The notes: generated from the sequence alone by a model not told the origin. 64,000 nt of DNA from Anaerolineae bacterium (GCA_013178185.1 JABLXC010000008.1:1-64000), one strand, 5' to 3'. Positions 17,120 to 26,489 are shown, numbered from the stretch's first letter. Made by a program: numbers and translations.

Positions 17120-18571
17120 TTATTTAAATTTTTCCAGAAAGTCAATTAACAACCGGATACCAAATCCAGTCGCCCCCTTTGGGCCTAAATTATTCGGTTT
17201 ATCGGTATTAGCAACACCCGCGATGTCAATGTGCGCCCAGGGAATTTGGTTTGAGACAAATTCTTTCAGGAAGATACCGCCAATCACCGGCGTCGCTTCG
17301 CGACCGCCAGAATTTTTTAGATCTGCGTCATCTCCTTCGATTTGGCTGAAGTAGTCCTGATCGAGGGGTAAACGCCACAATCGTTCGTGGGTAGATTCTC
17401 CAGAGGCAAGCAAAGCATTTGCAAGTACATCATTGTTTGACATTAATCCTGCCCGCACTCGTCCTAACGCAACAACGACCCCGCCTGTCAGAGTTGCAAG
17501 GTCTATCATCGCCTCGGGGTTGTATTTCTGTTGAGCATATGTCAAGGCGTCAGCCAGGATCAATCTTCCTTCTGCATCTGTCGTAATGACTTCGACCGTT
17601 TTGCCAGAGAGCGTGGTAATAATATCATCAGGGCGATACGCTTGTTGGGAGATCATATTCTCAGCGGCGGCAATCATCCCGATAACAGGATTTTTAATTT
17701 TTAAGGCAGCCACCGCTTGCATGACTGCTACAACAGCAATCCCCCCACTTTTGTCATATTTCATGTTCTGGATATTGGCTGTGTCCTTGAGAGAATATCC
17801 TCCGGTATCAAAGGTAATCGCTTTACCGATCAACACAATTGGCTTGGTTTCAGGAGCTGCGTGACTACCGGGGTACTCCAGGATGATGAGGCGTGAAGGG
17901 GTTTTTGATCCCTGTCCCACTGAAAGGATTCCCCCTGCTTTTATTTGGCTTAGCGTACTCTCGTCAAGTATTGTGCATTTGAGACCATGTGTTTGAGCCA
18001 GCACCTGCACTCGCTGCGCCAAAGAAACCGGGTTGATAACGTTGGCGGGTTCATGTGCCCAATCCCGGCCCATGTTAACAGCCTCCGTAACAATCCTGGC
18101 ATGTTTGATCAACGGCTTGACTTTTTGAGGTTCTATGTTTGTATCCAGGTATATCTTGATTTCATCAGATTTTTTGGCGGTAGATTTCCATTTGGAAAAA
18201 GTGTATGAGCCTAAATACAACCCTTCCAGAAAAGCTGATAGCATATCTTTCTTATCGAAATGATCTATCTCAGTCAGGTGAATGGTTGAAGAGGTTTTTG
18301 AAAATTGGTTCAACCATTTTGTGATTGAGGCTCCGGTCTTTCGTAAGGTGTTTGCAGAAATATTTTCTTTTTCTCCCAAAGAAACGGTAACTTTTGTCTT
18401 GTTTTTTTCAAGAACACTTAACAGGACTTGCCCCACCTCAATCCCTATCTCACCCGGCTGGGGATTCTTGAACCCATATGATAGAAAGAACTGGATTGCT
18501 TCGTGTTTTTGCGCATCAGATGCGACCAGTAATTTCACAGGATTGGTATATTCATATTCAGTGTACGCCAA
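17120..18571 (-). CDS. pepA: Leucyl aminopeptidase (M17 family)
   Basis: This is a two-metal cytosolic aminopeptidase that removes N-terminal residues from peptides. The catalytic C-terminal domain is clear: VLIGKAITFDTGGYSLK (metal and active-site Lys), MKYDKSGG, and the M17 signature TTDAEGRLILADALTYA. The N-terminal regulatory-type domain is divergent. An open frame extends to a TTG at 18628, but an AAAGGAG site lies inside it, upstream of a second TTG at 18571. I prefer the latter, giving about 483 residues beginning with LAYTEYEY (initiator Met). The gene is monocistronic on the minus strand, ending at the shared hairpin. The start remains uncertain; the function does not. Confidence 0.93.
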   Translation of the reverse strand: MAYTEYEYTNPVKLLVASDAQKHEAIQFFLSYGFKNPQPGEIGIEVGQVLLSVLEKNKTKVTVSLGEKENISANTLRKTGASITKWLNQFSKTSSTIHLTEIDHFDKKDMLSAFLEGLYLGSYTFSKWKSTAKKSDEIKIYLDTNIEPQKVKPLIKHARIVTEAVNMGRDWAHEPANVINPVSLAQRVQVLAQTHGLKCTILDESTLSQIKAGGILSVGQGSKTPSRLIILEYPGSHAAPETKPIVLIGKAITFDTGGYSLKDTANIQNMKYDKSGGIAVVAVMQAVAALKIKNPVIGMIAAAENMISQQAYRPDDIITTLSGKTVEVITTDAEGRLILADALTYAQQKYNPEAMIDLATLTGGVVVALGRVRAGLMSNNDVLANALLASGESTHERLWRLPLDQDYFSQIEGDDADLKNSGGREATPVIGGIFLKEFVSNQIPWAHIDIAGVANTDKPNNLGPKGATGFGIRLLIDFLEKFK

Positions 18572-18651
18572 CTTCCGCCTATGCTCCTTTAAGAAAAGTT
18601 TTAGCAGAGACAATAGTAATTCAATCAATTTTCTTTGTCAAATTTGTGGTC

Positions 18652-18688
18652 TAAAAAAAACAAGGCCGCCGGAGCCCGGCGACCTTGA
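18652..18688 (-). terminator. Rho-independent terminator of the gcv operon
   Basis: Read on the minus strand, an 11-bp stem (AAGGUCGCCGG / CCGGCGGCCUU, one G-U pair) closes a 3-base loop. It is followed by G and eight U residues (complement of 18653-18660). It lies just after the gcvPB stop. Confidence 0.93.
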
Positions 18689-18708
18689 AAAGCTATTTGT
18701 TCCTGATA

Positions 18709-20175
18709 TCAGGCGTCCTTTTCAGGGATCCAACAACACAACACCAGCTCTTTTGCGGCTTTTACCTCATCCAGGCGTCCTACTGGTGTATTATGTGGGG
18801 CGTCCTTAAGAACCTGTGGGTTGGAATGAGCTTCTTCAGCAATTTTGAGCATGGCTTCGGCGAAGGCGTCGAGCGTTTGCTTGTTCTCCGTTTCAGTCGG
18901 TTCGATCATCAACGCTTCATGCACAATGAGAGGGAAGTAATTCGTGGGGGGATGGAAGTTGTAGTCCATCAATCTCTTGGAAATATCTAGCGCGTGGACT
19001 TCAGGCGCGTCATCCCAGCGACCTTCCAGTACAAATTCATGCATGCAAATGCGGTCATATGCCAGATGATACTTGCCGCGCAGCAACGAAAGCAGGTAAT
19101 TCGCGTTTAGAACAGCATTTTCGGCAATTTGCCTGATTCCATCAGGACCGTGCATGGCAATATATGTATAAGCTCGGACCATCATTCCAAAATGTCCATA
19201 GAAGGACTTGACGCGGCCGATGGTCTTGGGCGGGGTAACCAGGCCGTAAAGAGGCGGGGTGTCATCGTCTCCCTCTTCTATGATGTCCACAATCGGACCT
19301 GGGAGAAAATCGGCCAAGTGTTTTGCGACCCCGACCGGGCCTGAACCTGGACCGCCGCCGCCATGAGGGGTGGAAAAGGTTTTGTGGAGGTTGAAATGCA
19401 TTACGTCAATGCCCAGGTCTCCAGGACGGGCAATGCCCAGCAGAGCGTTCAAGTTTGCGCCATCCCCATAAACCAATCCGCCGACATTGTGGACCATTTG
19501 AATGACTTCGAGGATGTTCTCTTCAAAGAGGCCGAGGGTATTTGGGTTCGTGAGCATTAAGCCGGCAACCTGATCATCACATACCTTCTTTAACGCTTCC
19601 AGATCCACATTGCCACGCGCATCGGAGGGAATCCCGACAACTTCGAAGCCACTCATTGCAGAAGTCGCCGGGTTGGTACCGTGAGCAGAATCGGGGATGA
19701 GCATTTTTGTGCGCTTGGTGTCGTTTCGAGAAAGGTGATAAGCCCGTATGATCATTACGCCGGTGAATTCGCCGTGCGCGCCAGCAGCGGGTTGCAGGCT
19801 TACGCTGGCAAATCCACTGATCTCTTTGAGCCATTCTTGTAGCTCAAACATGAGCGCCAGGTTGCCTTGGACTGTTTCAACAGGTTGGAGAGGATGTGTG
19901 AACGCGAAACCGGGCAGGCGTGCCGTTTCCTCGTTGATCTTGGGGTTGTATTTCATCGTGCACGAACCCAACGGGTAATACCCGCTATCAATCGAGTAAT
20001 TAAGCTTGGAGAGGTTTGTGAAATGTCGTATCACATCCAATTCTGATAGTTCTGGTAAGGGTAAATCCTTTCGCAGGCAATCTTCGGGCAGGGGAGAGAG
20101 GGGAACATCGGAAGCGGGGTAGCGAACACCGCGACGGCCGGGAGAGGATAGTTCATAGATCGTAGGCTCACTCAT
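18709..20175 (-). CDS. gcvPB: Glycine dehydrogenase (decarboxylating) subunit 2 (P-protein beta)
   Basis: Together with GcvPA it forms the PLP-dependent P-protein, which decarboxylates glycine and passes the aminomethyl group to the lipoyl arm of GcvH. The 488-residue product starts MSEPTIYELSSPGRRG and contains the PLP-lysine region HFNLHKTFSTPHGGGGPGSG. It also has SCTMKYNPKINEE and DSAHGTNPATSAMSGF, all typical of the two-subunit form found in many anaerobes and thermophiles. Its start overlaps the end of gcvPA by 8 bases, indicating translational coupling. A strong terminator follows. No gcvT is present in the operon. Confidence 0.97.
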   Translation of the reverse strand: MSEPTIYELSSPGRRGVRYPASDVPLSPLPEDCLRKDLPLPELSELDVIRHFTNLSKLNYSIDSGYYPLGSCTMKYNPKINEETARLPGFAFTHPLQPVETVQGNLALMFELQEWLKEISGFASVSLQPAAGAHGEFTGVMIIRAYHLSRNDTKRTKMLIPDSAHGTNPATSAMSGFEVVGIPSDARGNVDLEALKKVCDDQVAGLMLTNPNTLGLFEENILEVIQMVHNVGGLVYGDGANLNALLGIARPGDLGIDVMHFNLHKTFSTPHGGGGPGSGPVGVAKHLADFLPGPIVDIIEEGDDDTPPLYGLVTPPKTIGRVKSFYGHFGMMVRAYTYIAMHGPDGIRQIAENAVLNANYLLSLLRGKYHLAYDRICMHEFVLEGRWDDAPEVHALDISKRLMDYNFHPPTNYFPLIVHEALMIEPTETENKQTLDAFAEAMLKIAEEAHSNPQVLKDAPHNTPVGRLDEVKAAKELVLCCWIPEKDA

Positions 20176-21520
20176 GGCTGACCTCCTCGAGCACTTCGCA
20201 GAGCATGTCGATGTCTTCTTTTGTGTTCATTTCTGTAACCGCAATCAGCATGTGGTTCTTCAGCGAAGGATAGTCCTTCCCCAAATCATAGCCACCCAAA
20301 ATTCCATGATCCAATAAGTGCAAGTTGATTTCTTCGACGGGAATGGGGCAGCAAACCAGGAATTCATGGAAGAAAGGCGCATTGGCGCATAAACTGTAAC
20401 CGGGGATTGCGCCAATTTTTTCTGCCGCATAGTGAGCTTTGTGGTAGCATAACTCAGCCACCTCGCGGAGCCCGTTTTTACCAAGTAAGCTCATGTAAAC
20501 GGTGGAAGCGAGGGCAATCAGGCCCTGGTTAGTACAGATGTTTGAGGTTGCCCTTTCGCGCCGGATGTGCTGTTCGCGTGCGGTGAGGGTCAGGACATAA
20601 CCGCGCCTGCCATTTCCATCTACGGTTTCGCCGACCAGACGCCCAGATATCTTACGGACGAACTCGGAACGGGTGGCGAAAATCCCCAGATATGGACCGC
20701 CGAATGACATGGGAATGCCGAGGGGCTGCCCTTCTCCGACGACGATATCAGCTCCAAACTCACCGGGCGTCTTGAACAAGCCTAACGCCATTGGATTCAC
20801 TGCAACGGCAAAGAGCGCACCAGCCTCGTGAACTTTTTGAGCGAGAGCAGTGTAATCAAATATTCTTCCAAAGAAATCTGGGTATTGGACAACGACCAGC
20901 GCGGTATTCTGATCGATAAGGCTGAAAAGGTCTTCTGGCCTCAAGAATGGATCTGCATCCTTTTCATCGCCTACAACTTCAATACCTTCATATCCCTGGA
21001 GATAAGTTCTCAGAGTTTCCCGATACTGTGGGTTGACGGTAGGGGATAAGACGAACTTCTGGCGGCGGCCGCGGAAATTATGATAGGCCATCACGGCTGC
21101 TTCGGCAGTGGCGGTTGCGCCGTCATAATGAGAAGCATTGCTTACATCCATACCCGTCAGGTTGGTGATCAGGCTCTGGTACTCAAAAATTGCCTGAAGC
21201 GTGCCTTGTGAGACTTCTGGTTGGTAGGGGGTATAGGCCGTGAGAAATTCTCCTCTGCGAATGATGCTATCAACCGCAGCCGGTATGTAATGATTATAGG
21301 CTCCCGCACCAAGAAAGCACGCTAAATCGCGCGCCGACTCATTGGCAAGGGATAGGTCTGTTAATTGCTGCATCGCTTCCATTTCAGTGAGGGCTTGTGG
21401 AAGGTCTAACTTTGGAAACCGGTATTTTGAAGGAACGGCATCAAAGAGTTTTTCCACACTACCTACACCGATGGAGCGAAGCATTTGCTCGCGTTCGGTA
21501 TCAGTATGAGGGACGAACAT
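20168..21520 (-). CDS. gcvPA: Glycine dehydrogenase (decarboxylating) subunit 1 (P-protein alpha)
   Basis: This is the non-PLP-binding half of the split P-protein. It begins MFVPHTDTEREQMLRSIGV at ATG 21520, which shares one base with the gcvH stop in a TAATG arrangement. A GGAG site sits 8 bases ahead, so I discard the 7-residue longer frame. Recognisable family segments are SFLGAGAYNHYIPAAV-like CFLGAGAYNHYIPAAV, FLTAYTPYQPEVSQGTLQ, and SFGGPYLGIFATR. The length of about 450 residues is normal. It lies in the gcvH-gcvPA-gcvPB operon under glycine riboswitch control. Confidence 0.97.
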   Translation of the reverse strand: MFVPHTDTEREQMLRSIGVGSVEKLFDAVPSKYRFPKLDLPQALTEMEAMQQLTDLSLANESARDLACFLGAGAYNHYIPAAVDSIIRRGEFLTAYTPYQPEVSQGTLQAIFEYQSLITNLTGMDVSNASHYDGATATAEAAVMAYHNFRGRRQKFVLSPTVNPQYRETLRTYLQGYEGIEVVGDEKDADPFLRPEDLFSLIDQNTALVVVQYPDFFGRIFDYTALAQKVHEAGALFAVAVNPMALGLFKTPGEFGADIVVGEGQPLGIPMSFGGPYLGIFATRSEFVRKISGRLVGETVDGNGRRGYVLTLTAREQHIRRERATSNICTNQGLIALASTVYMSLLGKNGLREVAELCYHKAHYAAEKIGAIPGYSLCANAPFFHEFLVCCPIPVEEINLHLLDHGILGGYDLGKDYPSLKNHMLIAVTEMNTKEDIDMLCEVLEEVSHE

Positions 21521-21912
21521 TAGTGGCTCCGATTTGAACAATAAGATTCATAAGCAGACGCATCCATTAGAGAATTCAATTCGGATGGGTCTTTGATTTC
21601 CAATTTTACTAACCACGCTTTGCCGTACGGATCAGAGTTGACCGCTTCAGGGGTGTTCCCTAACTCCTCGTTGACCTCTAAGACAGTTCCACTAACTGGG
21701 GTGTTGACGTCGGCAGCGGCTTTTACGGATTCTAGTGTGGCAACCAGGGAGTTTTTCTTCACATCATCCCCGCTGGCTACGGTGATTTCAACATAGACGA
21801 TATCGGAAAGTTGTTCTTGGGCGTAGTCTGTGATACCGATAGTAGCTATATTGCCATCAAGTTGAACCCATTCGTCACTTTGTGTGTATTTGAGATTTGC
21901 TGGCGTATTCAT
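21520..21912 (-). CDS. gcvH: Glycine cleavage system H protein
   Basis: This is the lipoate-bearing shuttle of the glycine cleavage system. The 130-residue protein has the lipoylation region TLESVKAAADVNTPVSG with the target Lys. The flanking GITDYAQEQLSDIVYVE and EELGNTPEAVNSDPYGKAWL are conserved. It is the first gene after the tandem glycine riboswitch and is coupled to gcvPA. Because it is promoter-proximal, H protein should be made in excess, as expected for a shuttle. Confidence 0.97.
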   Translation of the reverse strand: MNTPANLKYTQSDEWVQLDGNIATIGITDYAQEQLSDIVYVEITVASGDDVKKNSLVATLESVKAAADVNTPVSGTVLEVNEELGNTPEAVNSDPYGKAWLVKLEIKDPSELNSLMDASAYESYCSNRSH

Positions 21913-21990
21913 CTGGTTACTCCTGGTTAAGATTTGATAGGTTTAGAAAAAATTAAAAAGACGCACGAGCATTTAATTATATCGCGCGCG

Positions 21991-22162
21991 TCTCTGTCTA
22001 TAACCTGAGAGTTTCACCCGTCATGGGTTTGCCCCGTCGGTGTCATATGACTTTCCAGAGATTTTTTCCCGACAGGGTCCTTTTACCTGAGAGATTCACC
22101 TGGGGCTGTTCATTCCCAGATTTGCACCTTCGGTGCCAGGATTAACTGGTCTCTTCCCTGTC
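21991..22162 (-). ncRNA. Tandem glycine riboswitch
   Basis: On the minus strand the leader of gcvH folds as two consecutive glycine aptamers. Aptamer 1 (22162 to 22071) is closed by GACAGGG/CCCUGUC. It contains CAGGUGAAUCUCUCAGGU, the hallmark of the class. Aptamer 2 (22061 to 21991) is closed by UCUCUG/CAGAGA and contains GGGUGAAACUCUCAGGU. A short linker of about 9 bases separates them. Glycine binding is known to turn on gcv operons in this arrangement. The expression platform would lie between 21990 and the gcvH start. Confidence 0.95.
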
Positions 22163-22185
22163 AATTACAATTATAACCTTTTTTC

Positions 22186-22214
22186 ATTCTACGAACGAGG
22201 TATCTAAAAGTCAA
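22186..22214 (-). promoter_or_regulatory. Promoter of the gcv operon
   Basis: On the minus strand TTGACT (22214-22209) and TAGAAT (22191-22186) are 17 bases apart. They lie about 25 bases upstream of the first riboswitch helix. Confidence 0.65.
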
Positions 22215-22241
22215 GAATTTTTTATTGAATTACTTACCCGG

Positions 22242-22709
22242 TTATTCTGGTTCTGTCGGATAGCCAGCGTTTACCCATGCCTCAAAACCGCCTAAGATGG
22301 GGGTTACCTTTTTAAAACCTTTACTTAAGAGGATCTGCGCTGCACGAGCGCTTGATTCTTCGGCTGGTCAGGTGCAATAGGGAATGATCCATTTTTGTGA
22401 ATCTAGTTCACTATAGTGGGTTTCAAGTTCGGCAAGCGGGATATTGATGGCGCCTTTTATCCGTCCAATCTCGAATGAGGGCCGGCTGCGGACATCTAGA
22501 AATATTGCGGCGTTATTGTCAAAAGCAAGTTTGGAATCGGTTAGATTTACTCTTGAGATTTGATCAACTGGAGTTAATGGAGCTGCTGTTGGAGCGCCAG
22601 GATTTTCGATGGACTGCAGCAAAAACAAGGTGGCGGCAATTAGTATTAAGCCAAAAGTTATCAGAAGGATTGGGCCTATTTTGGGTCGGTTGGTTTTTGT
22701 AGTTTGCAT
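22242..22709 (-). CDS. Membrane-anchored rhodanese, candidate selenoprotein (UGA at 22370-22368)
   Basis: The frame opens at ATG 22709 with a single N-terminal membrane helix (about residues 12-30). A rhodanese domain follows (FLDVRSRPSFEIGRIKGAIN). It reaches UGA at codon 114 in the active-site loop, PYCT-UGA-PAEESSARAA. The same frame then stays open for 41 more codons of clear rhodanese sequence (GFKKVTPILGGFEAWVNAGYP) to TAA at 22244-22242. Bacterial rhodaneses with a YC-x-CP-x-E loop carry Cys at this place, so Cys-to-Sec replacement is the simplest reading. A hairpin with SECIS-like geometry follows the UGA. The mature protein would have 155 residues and carry a C-x-U redox/sulfur-transfer motif outside the membrane. 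The alternative is a nonsense mutation. Confidence 0.8.
22331..22358 (-). promoter_or_regulatory. Putative bacterial SECIS element
   Basis: Downstream of the UGA the minus-strand RNA can form GCGCU (22351-22347) with AGCGC (22341-22337) around the 5-base loop CGUGC. It is extended below an AA/A internal loop by GAAUC/GAUCC (four of five pairs). The loop starts 22 bases after the UGA and has G at its second position followed by U. This agrees with known bacterial SECIS spacing and loop rules. Confidence 0.6.
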
Positions 22710-22779
22710 TTTTGAAATCCTACGGATCAGTAAGATAACAAATATTACCTTATATGATTAATAATAGGATTAGAATCGT

Positions 22780-24054
22780 TTACCCCTTTTTCAGTAAGAA
22801 GAGTAAGAATCCCGCAAACCTGAACAATCCCCCCAAGATCAAGCCAGCACTGATCCCAAATAAATTTGCGAAGAGTGTCCCTATCAGGGGCGCGAGTATG
22901 GCAGAAAGGAATTGTACGCCCTGTGCAATGGCTACAAAGGTAGCACTGTACTCGACCGGAATTGTTTTCATCAATTCATCAAAAAATACAAGGTCCAGGC
23001 CGCCCTGAAAAATTCCAGCAACGGCCGCATAGATCGCGATTAACCAAAGATCGCTCGTGATGGCTGTGAATATAGGATGGAGGGATAAAACTGCCGTGGT
23101 GATAATGAGCACAAATCTTGCCCCTAAAATTCGTGATTGTCTTGACCAAAACAGGTAGCCAATTACGATGATCGAGGTTTGTATCGTATTAAATGCGGCA
23201 ATCCACCCATCAGATGCTTGAATCTCTCGGACGTAATAAATTGGAAATAGCGGCAGTGTCATCGAGACGCCGGTGAGGTAAACAAACCTGCGCGAGATGA
23301 ATGATATGAAGTTTTTTTGGCCGCGAACCACCTGGAGGTTAATACCGGCGAATAATTCCCTGTTGCCTTTTTTATTTTCTGTTGTATCTACCGGTGGATT
23401 GGTTTCAGGGAGGCTGATTTGGCTGGAAAGGTAAAAACTCAAGATCCCGCCAATGGACAAGCCAAGGAATACCAGTTGGTAGTTCTGTGGGAACCGGAAC
23501 CATTCAAGTACCTGGCCGATAGCGAATACGGTCACAGATGTGGTTAAACCTAAAATTGACCAACGGCGGGACATTAGCTCATATCGGCGTTCTGGCCCGG
23601 CGACGGCATTCATGACGATTGGAAAAGAAATGTTCAGGAGGGTCTGCGGCAATGTTGCCAGCGCCCAGATAATCAGGATTGCAATAATCAAAGCTCTATC
23701 CTGAAACAGGTAGGCTGCCAATCCGGTCAAGGCGTAGGAAAGAATGTATAACAGTCGCGCCGCACTGAACCAGGGAATGATATTTTTTCTGTTTTGCAAA
23801 AACTGACCGATCGGTAAAGCGAGTAAAATACCAGTAATCCCCGGCATGGTAGTGAGCAAGCTGATTTCTAGTGTGGCAGCGTTTAAACGAGATAGAAAAA
23901 CCGGCAAAAAGGGAGCCGCCGCGTTGGTAAGTCCAACGGCGATTGCATCAATTTGCACGTTGCGAAAATTTTTCTTTACAACGGTAGGGTCTTCGTTATG
24001 ATTGGATATAGCAATTTCGTTCAAATTCTGATCCTGTGGCAAGACTTTATGCAA
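22780..24054 (-). CDS. MFS transporter
   Basis: The 424-residue protein alternates about 12 hydrophobic helices with short loops and has MFS-type features. These include VGLTNAAAPFLPVFLSRL in the first helix, ALPIGQFLQNRKN in the helix 2-3 loop, and a central charged loop of about 30 residues (ETNPPVDTTENKKGNREL) dividing two six-helix halves. The substrate cannot be told from sequence. It is transcribed away from the AOR gene, with about 165 bases between the two starts. It lies about 70 bases upstream of the rhodanese gene on the same strand, so the two may be cotranscribed. Confidence 0.85.
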   Translation of the reverse strand: MHKVLPQDQNLNEIAISNHNEDPTVVKKNFRNVQIDAIAVGLTNAAAPFLPVFLSRLNAATLEISLLTTMPGITGILLALPIGQFLQNRKNIIPWFSAARLLYILSYALTGLAAYLFQDRALIIAILIIWALATLPQTLLNISFPIVMNAVAGPERRYELMSRRWSILGLTTSVTVFAIGQVLEWFRFPQNYQLVFLGLSIGGILSFYLSSQISLPETNPPVDTTENKKGNRELFAGINLQVVRGQKNFISFISRRFVYLTGVSMTLPLFPIYYVREIQASDGWIAAFNTIQTSIIVIGYLFWSRQSRILGARFVLIITTAVLSLHPIFTAITSDLWLIAIYAAVAGIFQGGLDLVFFDELMKTIPVEYSATFVAIAQGVQFLSAILAPLIGTLFANLFGISAGLILGGLFRFAGFLLFLLKKG

Positions 24055-24218
24055 AATAATTTCTCAAATTGTAGTTGCAGGAAGAGGATTATAGCATCAG
24101 TTTTCTGCTATCTTTTACGTTGGAATCACACCCTAATGCAGGAGGTTGTATAATCATTTTGTCTAAATATAGTCTCTCTCAACGCTTGCTTGAAATTTCG
24201 ATAATCAGAGGTCCTGAC

Positions 24219-26384
24219 ATGGCGTATTTTGACGTAAATCAACTCCGCGAAACGCATCGTGTGCTTGTTGATTTTAATTATGAAACCCAGCCAGTAGTAC
24301 ATGGGTATGCAAATCGAACCCTTTACATTGATCTTAGAAGGAATGAGATTCGAAGTAAACCAGTAACTCAACAAATGAAGGCTCTATTTACGGGTGGCAG
24401 AGGGTTTTGTTTGTGGCTTTTGTGGCAGGCCGTCAAAGATACAACCCGCTGGAATGACCCGGAGAACGAAATCGTTATTGCAGGAGGTCCTATTGGCGGG
24501 ATTACGGCTTATCCCGGCAGCGGCAAGTCCACTGTGGTTACAATTTCGCCTCTGACCGATGTAGTCGTGGACAGCAACGGAGGTGGGTATTTTGGTCCTT
24601 ACTTGAAATTTGCAGGCTGGGATGCACTTGAAATTCAGGGGAAGGCGGAAAAGGATGTTGTGATTTTTATCGACGGGGACCGAGGAAGCGTTACAGTCGA
24701 GGAGTCGCCGTTAGAAGCTCTGGATACGCATGTTCTTAACAGACAACTGACGGAATTGTACGCCGGAGCGGAAGGGAACAAAAGGGCAATTTCTGTGGTC
24801 AGCGCCGGGCAAGCCGCAGATTATGCGCCGATCTGCGGTCTCAACATAAGTTATTATGATCCTCGGCGAAATGAGGTGCGGATCAAGCAAGCAGCCCGCG
24901 GCGGTTCGGGGCGCGTTTTGCGCGACAAGAAGATCAAAGCCATTGTTGTGAAATTTAGCGATATGGGCGGTGACAACAATGGTTGTGCAGATATCTCGCT
25001 CGTCCGGAAGGCTGGACAGAGGATCAATAAAGAAATTTCTATGTTCGATGCTTCTCAAAATGATATGCGGGGAACCGGCACGCCGTACCTGGTGGAAATT
25101 ATGAACCGGTTCGACCTCCTGCCGGTAGAAAATTTTCGATATGGATCGAATGATCAGGCAGTACGAATATCCGGGGAGGTCTGGAAAGAACAATTTGACC
25201 GGCGCGGGCCAGATGGTTGCTGGTATGGCTGCACCATGTCGTGTGCGCACGCGGTTAGTGAATTCCGCCTAAAAACTGGTCCTTACAAGGGGCAGAAGGT
25301 GATGGTGGATGGCCCGGAATATGAGACGCTTGGAAGCGTTGGTTCAAATTTGGGAATTTATGATCCGCAATCCATACTGGAGATCAATTTTTATTGTGAT
25401 ACCTATGGAATTGATACTATTTCTTTCGGGAATTCGGTTGCTTTTGCAATGGAATGTTATGAAAACGGTATTCTAACCAAAGATATCACGGGCGGATTGG
25501 AGCTGACGTGGGGAAACTCGGCGGCAGTGCTGGAACTGGTTCATCAGATGGCGAAAGGAAAAGACTTTGGGGTGATCGTTGGCCAAGGGGTCCGAGCAAT
25601 GAAAAAGCTGTTCGTGAATGAGTATGGCGCGCCTGCCGGGTTTTTGCAAGATATTGGAATGGAAGTAAAAGGATTAGAAATCTCAGAGTATCTGACCAAG
25701 CAATCGCTCGCCCAACAGGGAGGATACGCCCTGGCAACAAAAGGTGGACAGCATGACGAAGCCTGGTTAATTTTTATGGAACTGGTGCATAAGCAGATCC
25801 CCACCTTTGAAGATAAGGCGGAAGCGTTGTATTATTTTCCACTTTGGAGGACCTGGTTTAGCCTGCATGGTCTTTGCAAGCTGCCATGGAATGATATCAT
25901 TCCGGCCAGCAATAAAACGGCTAAAGAACCGGCTAAAGTACCTGAGCACGTTGAAAACTATATCTGGCTATATGAAGGTGTGACGGGAGAAAAAGTCACT
26001 ATCGATGATTTACTTCTTCAGTCGGAGCGGGTTTACCAATTCCAGAGATTGTTCAACTTACGACTAGGCCGCGGAAAAAGAGAGGATGACTATCCGCCGT
26101 ATCGGGCGGTCGGACCTGTTACAGAAATGGAATATCGATCTAGGGTGGAGCGATACGACCAACAGCTACGCGAGGAAGTGGGGTTGAATCCTGAGGAGCT
26201 GGGTACCCAGGAAAAGATAGATGAATTGCGAAAGTTTAATATGGAACGGTATGAACAACTTGTTGATGCCGTGTATAAGCGACGCGGTTGGGACACTAAA
26301 GGGATTGTTAAGCTCGACACAGTTAAGAGACTGGGGATCGATTTTCCTGATGTCGTAGCATTGATTCAGAAAAGCTTGTCTTAA
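24219..26384 (+). CDS. Aldehyde ferredoxin oxidoreductase family tungsto/molybdo-enzyme
   Basis: AOR enzymes oxidise aldehydes (or related substrates) with ferredoxin as acceptor, using a bis-pyranopterin W or Mo centre and one [4Fe-4S] cluster. The start is placed at ATG 24219 (MAYFDVNQLRE), which has GAGG 8 bases upstream, giving 721 residues. The N-terminal domain shows the pterin-binding FTGGRGFCLWLL and GPIGGITAYPGSGKSTVVTISPLT. The cluster cysteines are Cys334, Cys338 and Cys342 in GCWYGCTMSC, with a further Cys in LHGLCKLPW. The C-x3-C-x3-C spacing is looser than the C-x2-C-x3-C of classical AOR, so the subfamily and substrate are open. No dedicated ferredoxin gene is adjacent. Confidence 0.9.
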   Translation: MAYFDVNQLRETHRVLVDFNYETQPVVHGYANRTLYIDLRRNEIRSKPVTQQMKALFTGGRGFCLWLLWQAVKDTTRWNDPENEIVIAGGPIGGITAYPGSGKSTVVTISPLTDVVVDSNGGGYFGPYLKFAGWDALEIQGKAEKDVVIFIDGDRGSVTVEESPLEALDTHVLNRQLTELYAGAEGNKRAISVVSAGQAADYAPICGLNISYYDPRRNEVRIKQAARGGSGRVLRDKKIKAIVVKFSDMGGDNNGCADISLVRKAGQRINKEISMFDASQNDMRGTGTPYLVEIMNRFDLLPVENFRYGSNDQAVRISGEVWKEQFDRRGPDGCWYGCTMSCAHAVSEFRLKTGPYKGQKVMVDGPEYETLGSVGSNLGIYDPQSILEINFYCDTYGIDTISFGNSVAFAMECYENGILTKDITGGLELTWGNSAAVLELVHQMAKGKDFGVIVGQGVRAMKKLFVNEYGAPAGFLQDIGMEVKGLEISEYLTKQSLAQQGGYALATKGGQHDEAWLIFMELVHKQIPTFEDKAEALYYFPLWRTWFSLHGLCKLPWNDIIPASNKTAKEPAKVPEHVENYIWLYEGVTGEKVTIDDLLLQSERVYQFQRLFNLRLGRGKREDDYPPYRAVGPVTEMEYRSRVERYDQQLREEVGLNPEELGTQEKIDELRKFNMERYEQLVDAVYKRRGWDTKGIVKLDTVKRLGIDFPDVVALIQKSLS

Positions 26385-26489
26385 AGCTGGTGTGCGCAAA
26401 AAACGCCAAGGTCTTTTCGGTTATAATTAAGGGCTGTTGAAAAGGAGGTGATCTTGGAGCTGGCTTGAATAAAGAATTTGAGGAAAGGA

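Noticed and set aside
22368-22709. A complete 113-residue rhodanese ending at the first TGA
   Set aside because: The stop would fall inside the active-site loop and the same frame continues with conserved rhodanese sequence to a natural TAA, so the short form is not the full gene.
24075-24218. 48-residue N-terminal extension of the AOR protein
   Set aside because: It has no family similarity, and a GAGG site precedes ATG 24219.
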